DNA from: Symsagittifera roscoffensis
Taxonomy: Eukaryota; Xenacoelomorpha; Acoela; Convolutidae
Length of the DNA stretch: 64,000 nt
Direction: 5' to 3'
Assembly: GCF_963678635.1 (NCBI RefSeq)
Contig: NC_087067.1
Location: 17,747,018-17,811,017, forward strand
A program made the translations under genes and the position numbers. The notes beneath the pieces were generated by a model. That model worked only from the letters and a program-made list of their open reading frames with translations. It was not told the origin of the DNA and made no database searches. Positions 22,328 through 33,294 of the stretch are shown here, one piece after another (the first letter of the stretch is position 1; the number at the start of each line of letters is the position of its first letter).

Positions 22328-22752
22328 CAGAGGCGGATTTAGGGGGGCGGGGCGGGGAGGCGGACGTTCCCTTTCAGGGATTCGAACCCCTGCCGACCCA
22401 AAGGGTCTCCCCTTTGGTACTTTTTGAGGAATCCATTTTTGGCCGACCGTCCTAAAATTTTTCTAAAGGCGCCTTTGGCGCCAATATATACTAACTTTGA
22501 GAGGGGCGCGCGCACAAAAAAACGCAATTTTTTTGGCAAAAGTTTCCAAAAAGTGCCCAAAAACGACTTTTTGACCTGTTTTTACAAAGTTTTGCCTGCG
22601 GTGCAGAAAATTTGGTCAAAACAGCCCCTTTTTAGTGCTTTAGGAGAGCTCGGAAAATCAATTTGGACAAACTAAAAAAAAGGTCGTCAAAATTTTCGAA
22701 AATTTTTTGAAAATCCTCCCCCCCCCTCGAGAAAATCCTAGATCCGCCCCTG
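22328..22752 (+). mobile_element. 425-bp hAT-like MITE, copy 2
   Basis: The ends are CAGAGGCGGATTTAG and, inverted, CAGGGGCGGATCTAG. Flanks ATTTTAAG (22320-22327) and ATTCTAAG (22753-22760) match at 7 of 8 positions, giving an 8-bp target duplication. It has the same length and inner order as the copy at 9712. The inner palindrome AAAGGCGCCTTTGGCGCC is well kept here. Confidence 0.87.
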
Positions 22753-22760
22753 ATTCTAAG

Positions 22761-25700
22761 TACCGCATAAGTTCAAATAATTCATACTATATGAAACATT
22801 TTCAAAATCAATCGAGTATAAATATACTGAAAATGGAAACACAATAAAATTGAATCGAGATGTTCAAAAATTGAATTGAGCACTGTTGAAAACGATGTTT
22901 TTACAGTGCTCGATGTATGTTTTGAAAGTCTCCATTGAATTTTTGTATGTTTTGGCTAACATTATTTAAACAGAACAGATGAAAACATAAAACACAGTCA
23001 AAATATACTTCCAGCTTAACCGAAAGCTATCTCGAGTAAAGTTGAAACGTACTTTTCTGGATTACGGTCAATGAAAACATACCATAATTACGGTCAGAAC
23101 GAATCGGGCTCGATTTTTAAAAACACATGCAAAAATTTTTGGCAGAGATTTTTGAAACATACCCGATTTAATTGGATTTGGTTGAAACATATTGCTAATG
23201 TAAACCAAAGTCAAATGCACATTTCTTCTGACGAGAAAATCTGAAGATACCTGAACTAGTCCAAAACAGCTCAAATATATTTGGCTTGTAACAAAATCCA
23301 CAGCAGTTTTCTTCAGAGGATAAAATCGATACAGTTCCGTGTCAGTCCAAATGTTTTGAAAATCAGATGTAGCTTGAGTCCGTAGAAACGGACCGAAGTC
23401 AGGTCGAAATCCTATTTAGTAAATTGAGTATCTCGACCCGAGAAGTTTGAGCTAACTGTGAGCGCTGAGTGGAACAATTGTGAGCGCTGAGTATAATATG
23501 ATTTTCAGCATCAAAAACAATTGAAACAGAGAAATGAAAATTTTATCAATGACAAAAAGTTTATAACAAAAATTAATATTAAAAAAATTGGTTTGCAAAA
23601 AATCATGATTATCTTAATTTTTTCACAATTCTTGAACATTGAAAAGAACTATCTATTTTGCATTTCAAGTGATATTTATTTCAGCAATGGGTATGAAATC
23701 AATTAACAGGCCCTTTACCTCGATAAAAGCAACGAGTTAATTAAACAAGAATAGCTGCTCGTATTAATGAAAAGCTGTGTGATTTCCATTAGTTTTTGTT
23801 TGAAAAATGTTGAAAACAAAAATCAAGAACTTTTCTTTTCTCCTCCAACGTCATTAATTGGAAAAATAATATTACCAATAAGGTCAATTCAAATTAAATC
23901 ATTCGAACTAAATCAAGTCAATTCGAATTAAGTGCCTGTTGTTCTCACCATCAAAATATGCCCAAAGAAAAGTGCCCGTAATTTATTTCAAGACAATTGC
24001 CGAAATAGAAATTTGACAACAAAGAAAAAATATTTTCTCCGAGGTCCGAAAAACCATCCCAGCCATGTCTACTTTTCTTAAGATATTCAAATGTTGCAAC
24101 GGAAATCGTTTATCAAAAACTTTTTATCATATTCTCTTGCAATGATTTCTTATGACTTTAAATTGGTTTTGTGCTTTTTTTGATGTTTAAAAAAGTATAA
24201 ATCTTTGTCAATTATATTCTTTCTTTCAAAACTTTTGTTGCATCAATTAACGGTGCAAAAATTATGAAAGTTCGGTCATCTGCGTTTTGAAAATTTGGGA
24301 TTTAAGAGTTACCGTGGTAAAAAGAATCAAATTTACAAAAAAAAAATTTATACAAGTTTCAAATTATACATCGAAAGTTTTTGACTACAACGAAAAACGC
24401 AATCAGAATAGGTTGGTAAAATTTCTAATCGAAAAAAAAAATCCTAACGACTCAATCACAATACCGAGGACTCCTAATAATTACAACGTCATTAAAAATC
24501 TTCCAAAATTTTTTTTTGAAACGCATAAATTTTGTTTTTAACTTTGATTCAATCAAATTTGTTGAAGGTCAAAATAAACCTAAATCAATCAAGACATTCA
24601 AAATAGCTCGACCATGATCGAAGCTTAACCTATGCTCAAAACATATCAAATTCGGCATGGTCAAAACTTACCTAGAGCTTTATCGAAACTTACCTCGAGC
24701 AAGGTCAACATATACCTCAAACACAACCGAAACAAAAATTGAGCACAGTTGAAACAAGTTGAATAAAAAAATCGTGATTACTTTTATTTGTCATAGAAAG
24801 TTGAAATATACATGAACTTGGTTGAGTTTGTCAAAACAAATATGGTTTGCGCCAAAAAAAATCTCGAGCAATTTTTTGGGTCAAATCCATAAGACTCACT
24901 ATCTGGCATCATTAGGATGGAGGCAATAAAACTAAGTCTCACTTAACCAATCACTACAAAAGGTTTTATTGAACCTTTCAGCTCTACAATTCTTCTTGCA
25001 GTAATAATTTTATGTATTTGTCAAACTTTAACCTGCCTGAATAAAGTTTTAACTACCAAAATTAGCTACTTACGAAAATATAAGATTTTAGCTAACAAAA
25101 TTAGCTATTTAGGAGGCTATTTAGGAGGCTATTTATGAAAAAATAATAATTTTAAGGGAAATAGTTTGGCTTTAAACAAGACAGAAACAAGGCACAGATT
25201 AAGTCGCGTTGTAAACACAGAAATTCTGATAAAAGCTCAGCCAAAATAATATTAATAGTTAATCTGGTTAAAGTTTGATTGAAACTGCTTAGTTAGTAAA
25301 TTCTGAGTGAGGGGGAAGATTTTTAATTTAATAGATGAGTCAAACGTGCAATTGCAAAAGAACTTAATGAAATAAATACAGAACACAAAAAGGTTTGTTA
25401 GTCGTGATTTTTTGATGTTCTCAACCCTGTTGATGAGTAAATGTGCCAAAACAATCGTTCATTTTTTTCTCTTCGTATTTTTTATAAGAATGAAGAAAAA
25501 AATCAAAAGAAGGAAACGAGTAGTAAGTAAAATTGCGTAGTTTGAGTTACTATTTTTTTGACCTTTTAAAAAAACTGAGCAAAGAAATGTTTTCATGAAA
25601 TATTTGAAGCTGTTAAACACGCATTGAAACACACATATGCATGGATTTTTTTGCCGATTAAGCTAAGAAATGTGAAGCGACAGGTTATTAACGTGCAAAA

Positions 25701-26082
25701 CGTGAACTTCTGTTGTGAATACCTGGGTGTATGTGTTCCCTGTTACAGATGTGGGCTGGCTAGCTGTACGTATGAAATTGGCGACTGACGTGGCTTCTAA
25801 CTCTATACATATACAAAAATATTAATGTGAAAATTCCGTAAAACACTGTCCCGTTGAATAAACACCAATTAAAACAAGTCTTAACACTATGGTGACTGAA
25901 ACCGACCAATGATTAGTACTCGGCGCTAAAAACTGTAGCTTATTTGGTTGTGGTTTTTTGAAATCAGATTGGCCAGCCACCATACGAATCTTATCCTAAT
26001 TTCGCTACTCGGATTTTCTATACATTCCTGAGCTAATCAATCAGAAGGTTTTCTAAAACCAATTGATATGTCACAAACTGAA
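22761..26082. other. AT-rich intergenic DNA with degenerate arrays
   Basis: No gene is supported. At about 22840-23300 and 24590-24870, loosely repeated phrases such as TCGAGCA, GTTGAAAC and CGAAACTTACCTCGAGC recur at irregular spacing of 25-40 bp and look like decayed tandem repeats. A TGTGAGCGCTGAGT doublet lies at about 23457-23493. Confidence 0.45.
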
Positions 26083-26616
26083 ACAAGACTACTCGTATCA
26101 GGGCGAAGCCCTGAATGTTCCGACTGCCTATTAAGGTTTATGGAGCAGTAATAACATTGAAAAAAGTTTTAAAAAAATAAAACAAAATGATATTTTTTTT
26201 CCAAAATTTGAAATTTTTTATGAAAATCATCCCCCCACACGCCATATAAAGTATAAAAGGATAGATTTCGCTACTTGTAACAAATCAATTATGGCAAATA
26301 AGCTTCGCTAAACCAATTTGGAACGATTTCTAAGACAGATTAAATCTCGCTTACGAGTTAATAGCGCGAAATATATCGCGCGTTAATTGTCCCAAATTGG
26401 CCAAAATGGCATCTTTTAAACCCCCATAACTTGACGAAAAATGATCACAGGTGAAATATCTTTTCAAATTTGAGCTCAGGGCAACAATACCTTTCGAATG
26501 ATATAAAAAAAATTCCGTCAAAAATGGCTAGTTAAAAAGTCGAAATTTGTCTGAAGAAAAAAAAAACCAACCCCGAGCACAAATATTCCGTTACTTTCGT
26601 ATCGAAAGTCGGAACA
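26083..26616 (+). repeat. 530-bp palindromic repeat, copy B
   Basis: A 534-bp unit runs from ACAAGACTACTCGTATCAGGG to ...CTTTCGTATCGAAAGTCGGAAC. It contains three short palindromes: GGGCGAAGCCC near the left end, CGCGAAATATATCGCG in the middle and ACTTTCGTATCGAAAGT at the right end. The next copy follows directly. No coding capacity. Confidence 0.85.
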
Positions 26617-27130
26617 ACAAGACTGCTCGTATCAGGACGAAGCCCTGATTGTTCTGACTGCCTTTTAAAGCCTATGGAGCAGTAATAACATGAAAAAATT
26701 AAATATAATAAAGTTAAATGATTTTTTTAATTTGAGATTTTTGTGAATATCATCCCCCACACACCATGTAAAGTACAAAGTATTGGATTTCACTCCTAGT
26801 AACAAATAGTTATGGCAAATAAGCTTCCCTGAACCAATCTGGAACAATTTCTAAAACGGATTAAATTTCCGCTGACGCGTTAATAGCGCGAAATACATCG
26901 CGCGTTAATTGTCCCAAATTGGCCAAATATGCAATCTTAAAACCTCTATAACTCTACAAAAATTATCACTGATGAAAATTTTTTTCAAGTTTAAACTCGA
27001 GGCAATAAAATTTTTTGAATGATTAAAAAATTCCGTCAAAAATGACTAGTCGAAAAGTCGAAATTTGTCTAAAGAAAAAAACCACCAGAGCACAAACATC
27101 ACGTTACTTGCTTTACCAAAGTCGGAACAA
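26617..27130 (+). repeat. 530-bp palindromic repeat, copy C
   Basis: A head-to-tail neighbour of copy B, 514 bp long, with the same landmarks (GACGAAGCCC, GCGCGAAATACATCGCGC) but a decayed right-hand palindrome (TTGCTTTACCAAAGTCGG). The tandem arrangement suggests unequal exchange or serial insertion. Confidence 0.85.
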
Positions 27131-28736
27131 TAGGAACAGCTACATTAGAGTGTCTAGACATATAATTCAAGCAAAAAAAATTTGGGAACAGATCCTATTC
27201 GTCATAAGTCAATCTGCAAAATTCAACTATCTTGATTGATTTTGAGTTAAAAGTCAGACTGCAGCGTGCAATATCAAAATGCAAGCGGTTATTTTTAAAG
27301 AACTTTGTAATTACGCTTAAGCTTATTTGCGGACGTGGACCGCTCAAAAAAACCACTGATTACCAAAGGTATTCAAAACGAAATAAAACTTATTACTTCC
27401 TTGACATTGCTTTTTGTTTTGAGTTTCGAAGAAAGTGAGGAATATAGGGATTGCCAAGCGAGTGCGCTTGCAGTAGACTAAACGTGGATGAATGGCTCGC
27501 ATAATACTATAATTTACACAAATGATTCATGCGTGGCAAACTATCTGGACACGTTATAGCTCCTGTTCCATGTTGAATTGAGGCGAACCTTTTGGTCTTC
27601 TTAATTCCATACACAATTTAATCTGTAATCTGTAAATTTTGATTTTATCACCCTAAATCTTAGCTTGTCAATATTTCGTTTAATTATTCGAGGCCAATTT
27701 ATGGGGAAGCGAAACATTCAGGGCTTTGTTTTAAGTTTAATTTTTTTAAAATACGAATTTAGTTTTTACCTATGTATAAGAAATCAAGGTAACAGTTAGG
27801 TTTGATTGAAAGGAAGTAGATCAAATACACTCTGTCTATTATATAGTTTTTATACAATACTTCGGAATTATTGAGGTTTTTGATTGGTGATGAATGAAAT
27901 TCAAAAACGGTTGAAATTAGGAGGAAAGTTTAATCACTACTGAAGTACAAGAAAACACAGCCAAAATTATCGAATTATATTTTCGTTTACTAGATATTTT
28001 TTGTTACCAGATGCAGCTTACCAGAAAGCTGCATCTAGGAGTTTTCGGTAACCTTGAAAAATTTTTCATAGAGTTTTTTGAGTTTTAATGATATCCAGTT
28101 GCAGTGCAAGCTACAAAAATCTACCAACACGGGTTACTTATTCAAATTATTTTTGCAAAGTTCTGTTATAATTTTGAAACTTGGAAAAAGCTGAATTTCA
28201 TCATTTCATTAGATTACAATAAACAAAATAAAATTTTGATGATATTATATTCTTTTAAACGATATTGAACAAAAAAATTTAAATTGATATTTTGAAAACA
28301 ATATTTCCAATCGTCTGCATAGAAAACCCAGAGAGACGAAGTTATCCGGATCATGTTTCTCTAATAATCAGCCAGCTTTAAATTTTTTTTTGAAATCAGG
28401 TCATAGTCCTTTCTACTTTTTCCCAATTTAAGTGATACATACAAAATTTTACTTTATGTATCGCTTAAATTCTGGCGTGAATGCAAACTCACAACATGAA
28501 AAGCCAATTAATTGATGACAATTTTGAAATGCATACTTTAAACAGAAATGATTGTCAAAAATAATACAAAAATAGGAGGATAATTGACAAGGTCCAATAC
28601 CGAAGGGTATTCTTAACAAGATCCCATAATTTGAGCACATCAACCGGGGAAAACAACGGGAGTTTTTTTCAGAGATTTTCGCTAAAATGAGATTGTACGT
28701 TTTATATTTACAGTTGAATTAGCAACCAAGATAATT
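27131..28736. other. Intergenic DNA, 3' flank of the receptor gene
   Basis: No gene is visible. A perfect 11-bp stem (AGATGCAGCTT / AAGCTGCATCT, 28009-28036, 6-nt loop) stands out. The receptor gene's 3' UTR should lie here on the minus strand, but I could not pick its polyadenylation site. Confidence 0.45.
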
Positions 28737-30140
28737 TCAAAGACTTATCGATAAGAAAAAGGTAACAGAGTATATGGTCACTCCCAGAAGGTATATGAAC
28801 CCAATAACCGTGTCAACTTTTCTCAATCGTGTCATTTTCTTCTGAGTTGTGTTTGAGCAAACACGATCTGCAAGCTCATTTAATGCCCTATCTGTGAATG
28901 GTGCTTTGAACCCTGGAATTTTGTCTTCATCTTTGCTGTTTTTGCTGAGCTGGACAAAATTAACAGAGATTGTTGCCAAAACCATTGACATGCACGACAA
29001 AATAATGCTTGAGAGAATGTATGTGAATAATCTGGGAAACGTTTTTGATGTCATTGGCATGAAATCTGTAAAAATTGTCAAGTTGACACAAAGCGATAGT
29101 GTAACCGTTACACCATAGCTGAGTTTCTCGCCAATTTCTCCAGGAATGAAGAAAGTGAGGGAACTGATTCCCAGAAGTAAAACTGTGGGAATTACTAAAT
29201 TGATCACGAAGTATGTTGGGAGGCGTTTGAAGGTCACAGTTATTACTGCGTCACTGAATGATTCCGTAGTTCGCTCTCGACACGAAGTTTCTAAGATTAA
29301 AGATTATTTGTTAAATCAATAACACAAAATATAGACACCTATTTCAACAAATTGATTTATTTGATACCTTGAAATCTCAACGGAGTGAAAACTAGCAAAA
29401 AAATGAAAATTGCTCTTTAAATAGATTCACAGTTTGATAATCTCTGCAATTCTCTAACTGTTCTTTAAAATTTGGTAGTATCAAAAGGTATTCGTTGTTT
29501 CAGTATCCTTGCCATTAGAAAAAAAATCAGACAAACCTTGCAAGACCCATAGACTATCAGGTATATATTCACTCAAGTTCAGTTCATCTTTACAATACAT
29601 TTTCAATTCGTCCTTGTAGTACTGCCAGGATCCAACCGCGATTTCACAAGATTGTGAATCAAATGGAAAATTCGTCACATCCATCGAGCAAGAAGTTTCC
29701 ATGTTAACTGGCTGAGACCAAAATACGTGACCAGAAGCTTTTACCGTTAGAGGCACAATATCACCAAATTTATTGTAATCAAAGTTACCAATTTCATTAT
29801 ACGGAAGAACGTCAGGAATCCATATTTGATTTTGAAAGACCCGGATCTGCTCAATTCCAGAATAATTTGCTGGATTCCACTCCAAGAATTCATCGTGCCA
29901 AATTAAAAACTGAAAAATCAACAATTCTATCGACTGTTCTTTTGAGTTAAAGCCAACAAGTTGATAAAGATAGGCGTCATACAGCACAGAGGTAACAGTG
30001 GTTCGTTTGCGAACAGGACGATTTAACCGATCATAATTCCATAACAGGTCATGCCTGATACTGGTCGCAGGCTGGCGGTTGTCATCAGTCAAGCATAAAA
30101 CACTATAATAAAAAATACTTAAAAAAGAAAAATTTTTCAT
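28737..30140 (-). CDS. Nicotinic-type Cys-loop receptor subunit, two exons
   Basis: Exon 1 is 30140-29537 (ATG at 30140; donor AAG|GTTTGT) and exon 2 is 29290-28737 (acceptor AATCTTAG). The 246-bp intron is phase 1, and the join gives 385 residues. The order is: hydrophobic signal peptide (about 1-18); ligand-binding domain with the exact 13-residue Cys-loop between C151 and C165 (inner FPFD); helices M1 about 228-250, M2 with the GEK entry at about 257-278, M3 about 290-312 and M4 about 360-382. The GEK motif before M2 is typical of cation channels. Loop C has a single Cys (TSCRE) instead of the adjacent Cys pair, so it resembles a non-alpha subunit. The M3-M4 loop is very short (about 45 residues). 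It probably acts as part of a pentameric plasma-membrane channel; the ligand is unknown. Confidence 0.85.
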
Positions 30141-31420
30141 AATTCTGATGAGGCAAGTTTGGTAGTAGAAATTTGACGTTCATCAAATGTAACACTTTTT
30201 CAGTTTGAAAAAAAATTTGCCAAAAGTGTTCAAGGATAACTCAACTAGCTTATAACAGTTTTTTTAATGATTGAAACAAATCATTCAATCCAATTCTAAA
30301 GACGCGCAGACTGTTTCGACCACATTTATTTCCATTTTTGTCCTTTTTTTGTTTAATGACGTTCAGAATTTGAGGTAAAAGAATTGAGTCACGAAATAGT
30401 ATGCGCTAAAAAACTTTAAAAAAACACTTGAAATGTTTGTTGTCCTCTTAGTGAACCAATTTTTTTCGTCACTTTTTACTACTTTTCTGCTGAGCAGACA
30501 AAAACAATTATATTAACACTTTTTTCTGATATTGAGACACTTTTTTTTTGAAAAAACTATTTTCGAAATTTAAATATTAACTATTAAGGCAGTAGTATGA
30601 CAACACAATTCATCACTAAAATTTTGCGCACAGGAACTTTGAATTGTGCGGAAAAAACAAAATCTACACTATCGCTATTTAGTGATCGAAACAAATATGT
30701 TGGATAATAGTGGCCATAATATCTATATTCATTAAAATGTATGTATGCTTATTCGGTATACGAGATACAGTTTTGTTAAAACTTGAAAACTCAACGAGGG
30801 CCATTATCCAGCTCAGCTGAATGTGCAAAATGTGGTTGTTCGATCAATAAATTATACATACGAGACGAAATTTTCTGAAATCGCACAAATTTAACGCAAC
30901 TAAAATTTCAGCTCAGTCGAACATGCAAATTTTGGTTGTTCGATCAAAAATTTATACTTTAGGAAGCAAAAAATTTATCAATTGCTAAAAAATCAGTACC
31001 ACTAAAATTTCAGCTCAGCAGAACATGCAAAATTTGGTTGTTCAATCAAAACATAGTACGAACGTCATTGAACAAAATCAGCAGCAGAAACAAACTCAAC
31101 AAATAATCCTTTCGGCATATAACTGTTGAGATTAGCTTTAAGTCCTTTCACCTGGCCATGTCTTTCACTTACTTCGAAAAAAACTATAAAAAAAAACAAA
31201 AGATAATCATTTTATTTTCCTAGCTTAGATATTGGTTACAGGTTTTAAAAAAATTTGCCGTATAACTACTTAGGAAAAAAACCACATGAGCACGTTTTCA
31301 TAATTATACTTCCTCAAAAAACTATCATAAACAGGCTAAACGTTTCCCTGCTAAACGCTTCCCTATTTGCTGTAGGCTCCTCAAAACAAGAAATAATTCA
31401 GCGCAGGAAAATTGTCTTTT
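30141..31420. other. Receptor upstream region, AT-rich
   Basis: No gene was seen. Three loosely repeated phrases (CAGCTCAG..GAACATGCAAAATTTGGTTGTTC.ATCAA, about 30810-31050) recur at about 100-bp spacing with variants, an old tandem repeat. Confidence 0.5.
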
Positions 31421-31631
31421 TTGATACAGGTTTTGATGGCTGAAACTTTTTTTCAGATCTTCAAAACTAGTTATCAAGACTGACAAGAAAAAAGGTCTCA
31501 CTAAACTCACACCTTGTAACAACAACAGATTTTTTTTCACAACACAAAGTTTTAGACGCATAAAATACACAAAATTTCTAATCTAAACTAGAACTAGGTT
31601 TCAAGCTATATCTTACCAAAAAATAGACTAC
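31421..31631 (+). repeat. Left part of the repeat interrupted by the LTR element
   Basis: Phrases such as ACGCATAAAATACACAAA and AAACTAGAACTAGGTTTCAAGCT also occur at about 58613-58680 and, more diverged, at 58000-58075. The repeat resumes after the element at 50551, so the retroelement is nested in this family. Confidence 0.75.
31628..31631 (+). other. 4-bp target site duplication, left (CTAC)
   Basis: CTAC directly precedes the TGG start of the 5' LTR. The same CTAC follows the CA end of the 3' LTR at 50547-50550. A 5-bp duplication is excluded because the next bases differ. Confidence 0.9.
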
Positions 31632-32041
31632 TGGAACCTGATCTAAACTACATTTTATGATTGGATAATTTAGATATTTTACCAATGTAAAGTATTTAAT
31701 ATTAACCAATCATGATCCATCTAACTAACAACCCACTTATTTGTAAGTGCTGAAGTTACTTGTAATTTCAGCACCAGAGAGATTTGAATTTAACTTAGAA
31801 ATTAGTTGGACTCTCCCGAGCACTTCAGCAACCGCAATAAACCAGTATACCCTAGATCTATTGAGCCTAGCAGAGACTAGTTAAACAACCTGAGACTAGA
31901 TAGTATAAGAGTAAGATTAGGATCGGTATTAGACTAAGAAGTTGCACGAATCTATCCGGCCGAAAATAAGATAGCGTGACGAGCAGACGGTGTACCCTAT
32001 CCGAAATTACTCTATGAGTTAACCAACTCGGTCCTAACTCA
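31632..32041 (+). repeat. 5' LTR
   Basis: 410 bp, starting TGGAACCTG and ending CTAACTCA. It contains CCAAT-like words (31681, 31705), an AATAAA signal at 31836-31841 and a TATA-like TAGTATAAG downstream. I found no difference from the 3' LTR when reading them side by side. Confidence 0.95.
31836..31841 (+). promoter_or_regulatory. AATAAA signal within the LTR
   Basis: A canonical polyadenylation hexamer in the middle of the LTR. The copy at 50341-50346 in the 3' LTR would end the element's transcripts. Confidence 0.6.
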
Positions 32042-32043
32042 TC

Positions 32044-32072
32044 TGGTGCGACCATAAGTCTCGAACAAGACC
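32044..32072 (+). other. Candidate primer binding site
   Basis: TGGTGCGACC starts 2 nt after the LTR, as expected for pairing with a tRNA 3' end (...GGTCGCACCA). Further on, TCTCGAAC is complementary to a T-loop (GTTCGAGA), but one nucleotide away from the canonical spacing. I did not identify which tRNA fits. Confidence 0.65.
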
Positions 32073-32693
32073 TTAATAGCTTAGAATTAACCAAAATAGA
32101 TTAGAAATTAGACAAAAACATTTACAAAATGTTATACGACAATAATTTAATCGAAATGTCTCTACGACTCAATAGATCAGAGCCAATATTCCGAACCATA
32201 ACAGAACTACCCGGAATTGGAAGAAGACCTCGAACCAGAGACGACATACGACAAAGTAGAAACTTGCCATATAGCTATATGATAGTTAGGCAAAAACCAG
32301 AACAAACTTTTATATTTAGAATACTACTGGCAATGAATTTAGATTTTCATTTGCAAACATAAAACCTTGAAGTTAACCTTCAAAATCATTTCAGGCGCTA
32401 AACAAAATTATTAATATACAATAACGATTGATAAAAAGATCTAAGATCGTTTTCCTAAAATTCTGCAGTAATATACAAAACATGTTTGAAAAATATTTAT
32501 TGAAAAATAAAAAATAAAAATTAGTAGCATGACAATAAATGGTTAGTAATCATACATCATCCTGTTGTTCCAGCTCCATCATCTAAAACATAACAGCAAT
32601 CATAAACCCACTAATATCATCAAAACACTAAATCTTTCCTTTACACACATTTAAAAATTTATTAAAACTTAAATTCACTTAATTTTAAAACCA

Positions 32694-32778
32694 GATCATC
32701 AAGGCTTATCCTTGGATCTTAAATCATTTTCTACTTAATTAAATTTCAAATTTGATCATCAAGGCTTATCCTTGGATC
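32694..32778 (+). repeat. Two direct 25-bp hairpin repeats in the leader
   Basis: An identical 25-bp sequence occurs at 32694-32718 and 32754-32778, exactly 60 bp apart. Each can fold: CAAGG, a 5-nt CTTAT loop, CCTTG, extended by GATC on both sides with a 2-nt bulge. Confidence 0.85.
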
Positions 32779-33294
32779 AAACAGAACAACTTTGTTCTCC
32801 CCCACCCACTTAATTAGTGTCTAACGACCTCAAACGTCGATTCACTACCCAACCCTTTCTAAAGACCCAAGACTAATAGAAATTTTTAAACAAAACTAAT
32901 CATTCAAATTAGGATAAACAGTGAAGAACTTCGGTTATTCATCCTTCACTTGACCCCCCTCTTACCAGACCCAGGATAAATCTTAGACTTAGTAAGTTTA
33001 AAATAGTATCTAACGAACTACTCGCGTTCTAATTATACCTGAACCTTGTGGATCGATTTACTATTCTCCAACCCTTGAACACAATCACTACCCCTAAGTA
33101 AGATTAAGTAAGTTAACACCTTAACTTATACTAGCCACGAGAAAGTAAAAAATCATTCTTCGGAATCGATATACTTTTCTCTCCAACCCTGAACAAATAG
33201 ACCCAGGTTAAGCTAACCAAAAAATCGTAAGAACTAACAGTTTAGGAAAATAGAAATCATTTAACAACCTTTTGCATCCGTCATCCTAAACCTT

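Larger units (their letters stand above)
32042..33294 (+). other. Long structured 5' leader of the retroelement
   Basis: About 1.25 kb lies between the LTR and the first named ORF. It includes a short unassigned frame (32129-32362), a pair of 25-bp hairpin repeats and three degenerate copies of a phrase around TCGATT.ACT.. followed by CCAACCCT (about 32838, 33050, 33168). Stem-forming words such as GAAGAACTTC and CGAACTACTCGCGTTC are also present. A role in RNA packaging, dimerisation or internal initiation is inference only. Several GTAAG words (about 32993, 33095, 33107) could be splice donors. Confidence 0.5.

Noticed and set aside
32129-32362. 78-codon frame in the retroelement leader
   Set aside because: No features, and it is not part of the tight ORF chain; could be an upstream ORF but nothing supports it.
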